This document shows, piece by piece, positions 60,465 through 64,000 of a stretch of 64,000 bases of DNA. Numbering within the stretch: the stretch's first letter is position 1; each line of letters begins with the position of its first letter. The position numbers were made by a program, and so were the translations under genes. Under the pieces are notes generated by a model. The model was not told the origin of the DNA. It saw only the letters and a list, made by a program, of their open reading frames with translations, and searched no databases. The DNA comes from Zygnema cylindricum (Eukaryota; Streptophyta; Zygnematophyceae; Zygnematales; Zygnemataceae): contig JBBHKE010001544.1 in NCBI GenBank assembly GCA_037447655.1, forward strand, positions 362,939 to 426,938, written 5' to 3'.

Positions 60465-63161
60465 TTGTCTAGTTTTTCTTCTCATGGCTCGCCCTCTCTC
60501 ACTATCCCCTCGGTTATTCCGAAATTGACATCCTGTGAAGGCCCTCCCTCTCTCAAGGCAAAATTACCAGTTAGAGAGTTTTCCACTTTTACTAATTTGA
60601 GCTTTTTCTTTTCAATATTTGCTAGAGTTTTAGTTCTCTCTGCCTCTTTTTTTCGAGTTTTGGCCTACTTTGGTGGTAAAAAAATAGTGGTAGATTTCGG
60701 TGGTAAGGTTGGAGGAGTGGATTTGGAGGAAGGAGAGGGAGAGGGAGAGGGAGAGGAAGAGGAAGAGGAGGAGGAGGAGGAGGACGAGGAAGGAGGAGAG
60801 TTTTGGAAAGGACATAAGAAAACATCTATCAAAAGTGGCTCACAACAAAGAAAAAAAAATATTTGGGAGTTAGGGAGATTATTTTCTCGCTCGTTCCTCA
60901 ATTCCTGCTTATATCTCCTTGCGAAACTTCCATTTCTTAGGAAAAAGTTTCCCTTTTTTAAGAAAAAGTTTGTGGAGGAATTATTTCGACCTTTCAAAAA
61001 GCGGATGTTTTTTAGACGGTTAAGGAGATCGGTTTTGGTGATAGCACCTTTGCAATTAATTTGTGTTAGTTTTTGCATATTTGCAGGTAAGTCTCCCTCC
61101 TTTCCCTCCCCTCCTTCCCCTCCCTCCTCTTCCTCCCTCTCCCTCCCATCTCTCCCCTCCCTCCCTCCCTCCCTCCCTCCCTCCCTCCCTCCCTCCCTCC
61201 CTCCCTCCCGGTTTTAGTGAGAGGGATGGAGGGGAGGGAGGGAGGGACGGAGCAGGTGCTGCTTTGCATGCAATTAGTGTTATTTTTTGCATTTTTACAG
61301 GTTAGTCTCTCTCCCTCTTCTCCTCCCTCTCTCCCTCCCCCTCCTCCCTCCCTTCCCTTTTTCCCTTCCACTTCTCCTCCCTCTCCCTCCCGGTTTTGGT
61401 GGGAGGGAGAGGAGGGAGGGAGGAAGGGAGAGGAAAGGAGTGGGAAGGAGACGGAGGGAGGGAGACGGAGGGAGGGAGAGGGAGGGAGAGGGAGGGTGAG
61501 GGAGGGAGAGGGAGGGTGAGGGAGGGAGAGGGAGGGAGAGGGAGGTACAGAGAGGGACTGAGAGAGGGGATGGGGGGGGAGGGGGGAGGGGGGGAGGGGG
61601 GAGGGGGGGAGGGGGAGGGGGGGAGGGGGAGAGGGGGGAGAGGGGGAGAGGGGGAGAGGGGGAGGGGGGGAATGGAGAGGGGGAGAGGGGGGAGAGGGGG
61701 AGAGGGGGAGGGGGAGGGGGAGGGGGAGGGGGAGGGGGAGGGGGAGGGGGAGGGAGGGGGAGGGGGAGGGGGAGGGGGGAGGGGGAGGGGGAGGGGGGGA
61801 GGGGGGGAGGGGGAGGGGGAGGGGGAGGGGGGGAGGGGGAGGGGGGGAGGGGGAGAGGGGGGAGAGGGGGAGAGGGGGAGAGGGGGAGAGGGGGGGGAGA
61901 AGGGGGAGAGGGGGAGAGGGGGGAGAGGAGGGAGGGGGAGGGAGGGGGAGGGAGGGAGAGGGAGGTACAGAGAGGGACTGAGAGAGACAGAGTTAGAGAC
62001 TGAAAGAGATTTAGAGAGGAGAGAAGAGGAGAGAGTGATAGAGAAACATTTTTTGAAACTGTTATCTTTTTTGTGTTTGGTCGCAACACAAAAAAATGCA
62101 GGTGTCTATGCGACGATCAGCGAGTGTGCCACGCTATTTCCATGGGGGGAGAGAGGGAGAGAGAGGGAGAGAGAGGGAGAGATAGGGAGAGACAGAAAGC
62201 GAGTGGAGAGGAGAGTAGAGGGAGAAAGAAACAATTTTTTGAAACTGTTAATTTTTTTGTTTTTGGTCGCGAAAACAGCTGTCTATGCGACGACCAACGA
62301 GTGTGCCACGCTAGTTCTATGGGGACTGTTTTTGGCCGGTTCCGTTGGAGGACTCCGACTCTTTTGGTTTTTTGGGACGGGATGGTCTCAAGTCCTTGTG
62401 GCATCGAGTGTTTTGAAAGGATTGAGTCGGGAGGAAAAAGACGGAAACGATGAGGTGGCGGCTCGATTGCAACGTCGTGTAAGCGGTTTTCCTTTTTTCT
62501 TGTCTCGTTTTTTTTGTTGAAATCGTCTCCGTATGCTTTACTTTTCATTTCAATCTCTATTTCTTTTGTGTTCTTTCGTTTTCTTTCGTTTTCTTTGTAT
62601 AATTTTGTTTTGTTTTTTCTTTTTCTTTTGTTTCCCCTGCCCCTTTTCCCGGCGCCTCTCCCTCTACTTCTCCCTCTCTTCCTCCCTCTCCCACCCCTTC
62701 TTTTGCGTTGCTTTCTTCCCCTTGTTTTGCTTCTTTTCCTTCCTCTTTGTTCTTTGTCCTTTTTTTTTTCCTCTTTTGGCTTCATTTCCTTTTCCTTTTA
62801 GTTTTCCTTTCCTTCCATTTTCTTTCATTTCCTTTCCTTCCCTTCCTTTTTTTTTTTGCTTTTTCATTTTCGTCACGTGTAGATATCTTTGTGGATCAAA
62901 TCAAGAAAAAAGCGGTTCTATATACTTTTTGTTCCTTCCTTACTTTTTGCCGATAAAGAGTTCTGGACATGGTTGAATCTTAGGAGTTTAAAGTACTTGA
63001 ATTTTTTTTGTTTCGATGAATGTAAAGGTATAATTGTTCTGAAAGGGACGACTCTCCTACGATTGACGGTTATTTCCTCCTTGCCCCAAAACTTCACAAA
63101 CGAATTAGGCAATCTCACACTCTCTCAATTCTCGACACTCAAACATGTTTTTTCTGCATGA
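60465..63161 (+). CDS. Possible multi-exon membrane protein, unassigned
   Basis: Three segments join in phase. The first ends at 61086 before a GTAAGT donor; its frame is open from 60465 but its true start is unknown. The second is 62279-62478, between a CAG acceptor and GTAAGC. The third runs from 62883 (after TGTAG) to a stop at 63159-63161, or to an internal donor near 63026. The first has an acidic Glu-rich run, then a basic stretch with Lys-Lys, Phe and Arg-Arg, and a hydrophobic segment near its end. The second opens with a hydrophobic stretch ([17 protein letters not shown]) followed by a charged region. The family is not recognised. Coding status rests on phase and splice-site agreement; chance open frames are possible in this repetitive area. 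Confidence 0.35.
61090..62230 (+). repeat. Polypyrimidine then very long polypurine tract
   Basis: CCCT repeats dominate 61090-61208. From about 61400 to 62230 the plus strand is almost only G and A, with GGGGGA and GGGAGA repeats and long G runs, interrupted by a duplicated unique block at 62040-62150. It can form triplex or G-quadruplex structures. Long open frames across it are repeat artefacts. Confidence 0.9.
62053..62325 (+). repeat. Duplicated exon-boundary block
   Basis: TTTTTTGAAACTGTTA through TGTCTATGCGACGA and GAGTGTGCCACGCTA occurs at about 62047-62145 and again at 62236-62330. The second copy contains the start of the putative exon at 62279. The first copy also has a CAG acceptor in the same phase but runs into the purine repeat. 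Confidence 0.7.
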
Positions 63162-63639
63162 TTTGATTGCTTAAAGCCACACTAGTTGATTTAACTTTCG
63201 AGATTTTTTAACTCGGTTTTTAATGTCTGCTTTTAATTTTTCATATTTCTCAGGCATCACTTCCTTGACATCCTACTTTTTGTCTTGGTCTTTTTCTCGT
63301 GGTTTTCTTCACTTGGTCTCCTTCTCTTGGTTTTCTTCTCTTGGTCTTCTTCTCTTGACCTTCTTCTCTTGGTCTTCTTCCTCTTGGTCTCTTCGCCTCT
63401 TATTTTAAATTTGTTTTAACTTTTTTTGTGTAACTCTCATGTGAATAGTCTCGCTACAACTGGTGGGTGCGTTGGAGTCGAGCCGGGACAGTCGTAACAG
63501 TTTTTCAACTTATTATTTCAGCTTATTTAAGTTATGTTCTCACATACACATTAAATGATCGAGGCAATTCGAAATGTCACCAAACTTGTGAGTCACTGCT
63601 CCTCCTGTTTGTTTTGGAGGAGAGTTTGTTTCAGGGAGA

Positions 63640-63896
63640 TAGTTCAGTCCCTCCCTCCTCTGCCTCCTCTCTCTCTCTCCCTCTCTCTTTCTTTCTCTAT
63701 CTCTTTCTCTCTCTCTTTCTCTCTCTCTTAAATTCCTTAATGAATCCATCTCCATAATTCTTATCGATACTGTCCAATTTTCTTCATTTCAAAGCCAGTA
63801 TCTCCAAGTGGGAAGTTTCACAATTTCGACTTTCTGATCTATCTCTCCTCTCTCTCAACTTCCTTTCTTCTCTCCTTCCTTTCTCTCCCTCTCTCC

Positions 63897-63970
<74 letters not shown>
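63640..63970 (+). repeat. CT microsatellites
   Basis: CT and CTTT repeats lie at 63655-63730. A CCCTCT array runs into a pure (CT)n run of about 60 bp at 63905-63970. Flanking sequence (CTTGAACGAATCC and CTTAATGAATCC) is repeated after each array. Confidence 0.9.
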
Positions 63971-63973
<3 letters not shown>

Positions 63974-64000
63974 CTTGAACGAATCCGTTTCCACTAAAAT

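Noticed and set aside
61295-62089. 264-codon minus-strand and overlapping plus-strand open frames in the purine tract
   Set aside because: Pure Pro/Ser/Leu or Gly/Glu/Arg products of GGGGA and GGGAGA repeats; open in several frames because the repeats lack stops.
62883-63161. Leucine-rich appearance of the last segment of the putative plus-strand gene
   Set aside because: Leu spacing does not follow the LxxLxxNxL pattern, so it was not called LRR.

Overview
The window is repeat-rich eukaryotic nuclear DNA, AT-rich, with an unresolved run of ten N at 31143-31152. It most resembles a streptophyte, probably a charophyte-type green alga. The reasons are plant-type leucine-rich repeats carried one per 72-nt exon, Ty1/copia elements whose primer site matches plant initiator tRNA-Met around the anticodon, and a Ty3/gypsy element carrying a cytosine-5 DNA methyltransferase. 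Retrotransposon capture of such enzymes is known from the charophyte Klebsormidium and from dinoflagellates. The assignment is an inference; other algae cannot be excluded.

Layout. 1-2760: decayed copia element (family 1), its 5' end outside the window. 2761-8768: intergenic DNA with an LTR remnant. 8769-17879, minus strand: the only gene that looks intact, nine exons for a secreted protein of about 324 residues with a signal peptide, LRR N-cap, five LRRs, a Cys-rich EGF module and a short Pro-rich tail. Its introns hold duplicated exon relics, a hAT-type MITE and long pyrimidine or purine tracts. 18700-30360: a dense field of TA-flanked MITEs with CACCG termini, plus a hAT transposase relic split by a solo LTR. 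31480-46068: nested copia elements. Copia 2 is interrupted by copia 3, whose 5' LTR contains solo LTR A; copia 4 lies downstream on the opposite strand. 46069-53854: an LTR fragment, then a gypsy polyprotein in the order protease, DNA methyltransferase, reverse transcriptase (split by solo LTR B), RNase H, integrase, PHD finger, then a 247-bp LTR. 54796-55043: a second copy of that LTR with a primer-binding site. 56792-57827: another solo LTR. 59100-64000: simple repeats and a possible plus-strand membrane-protein gene whose intron is a very long purine tract.

How it fits together. Almost everything is transposon DNA in several layers of insertion. Target-site duplications, and one matching empty site, let the order of events be read. 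All retroelement frames are broken by stops and frameshifts, so none looks autonomous now. The most unusual items are the gypsy element with both a DNA-methylating and a chromatin-reading domain, the LRR-EGF-Pro gene growing by duplication of single-repeat exons, and the copia families whose gag frame starts inside the LTR and reads through a primer site of the half-tRNA kind.
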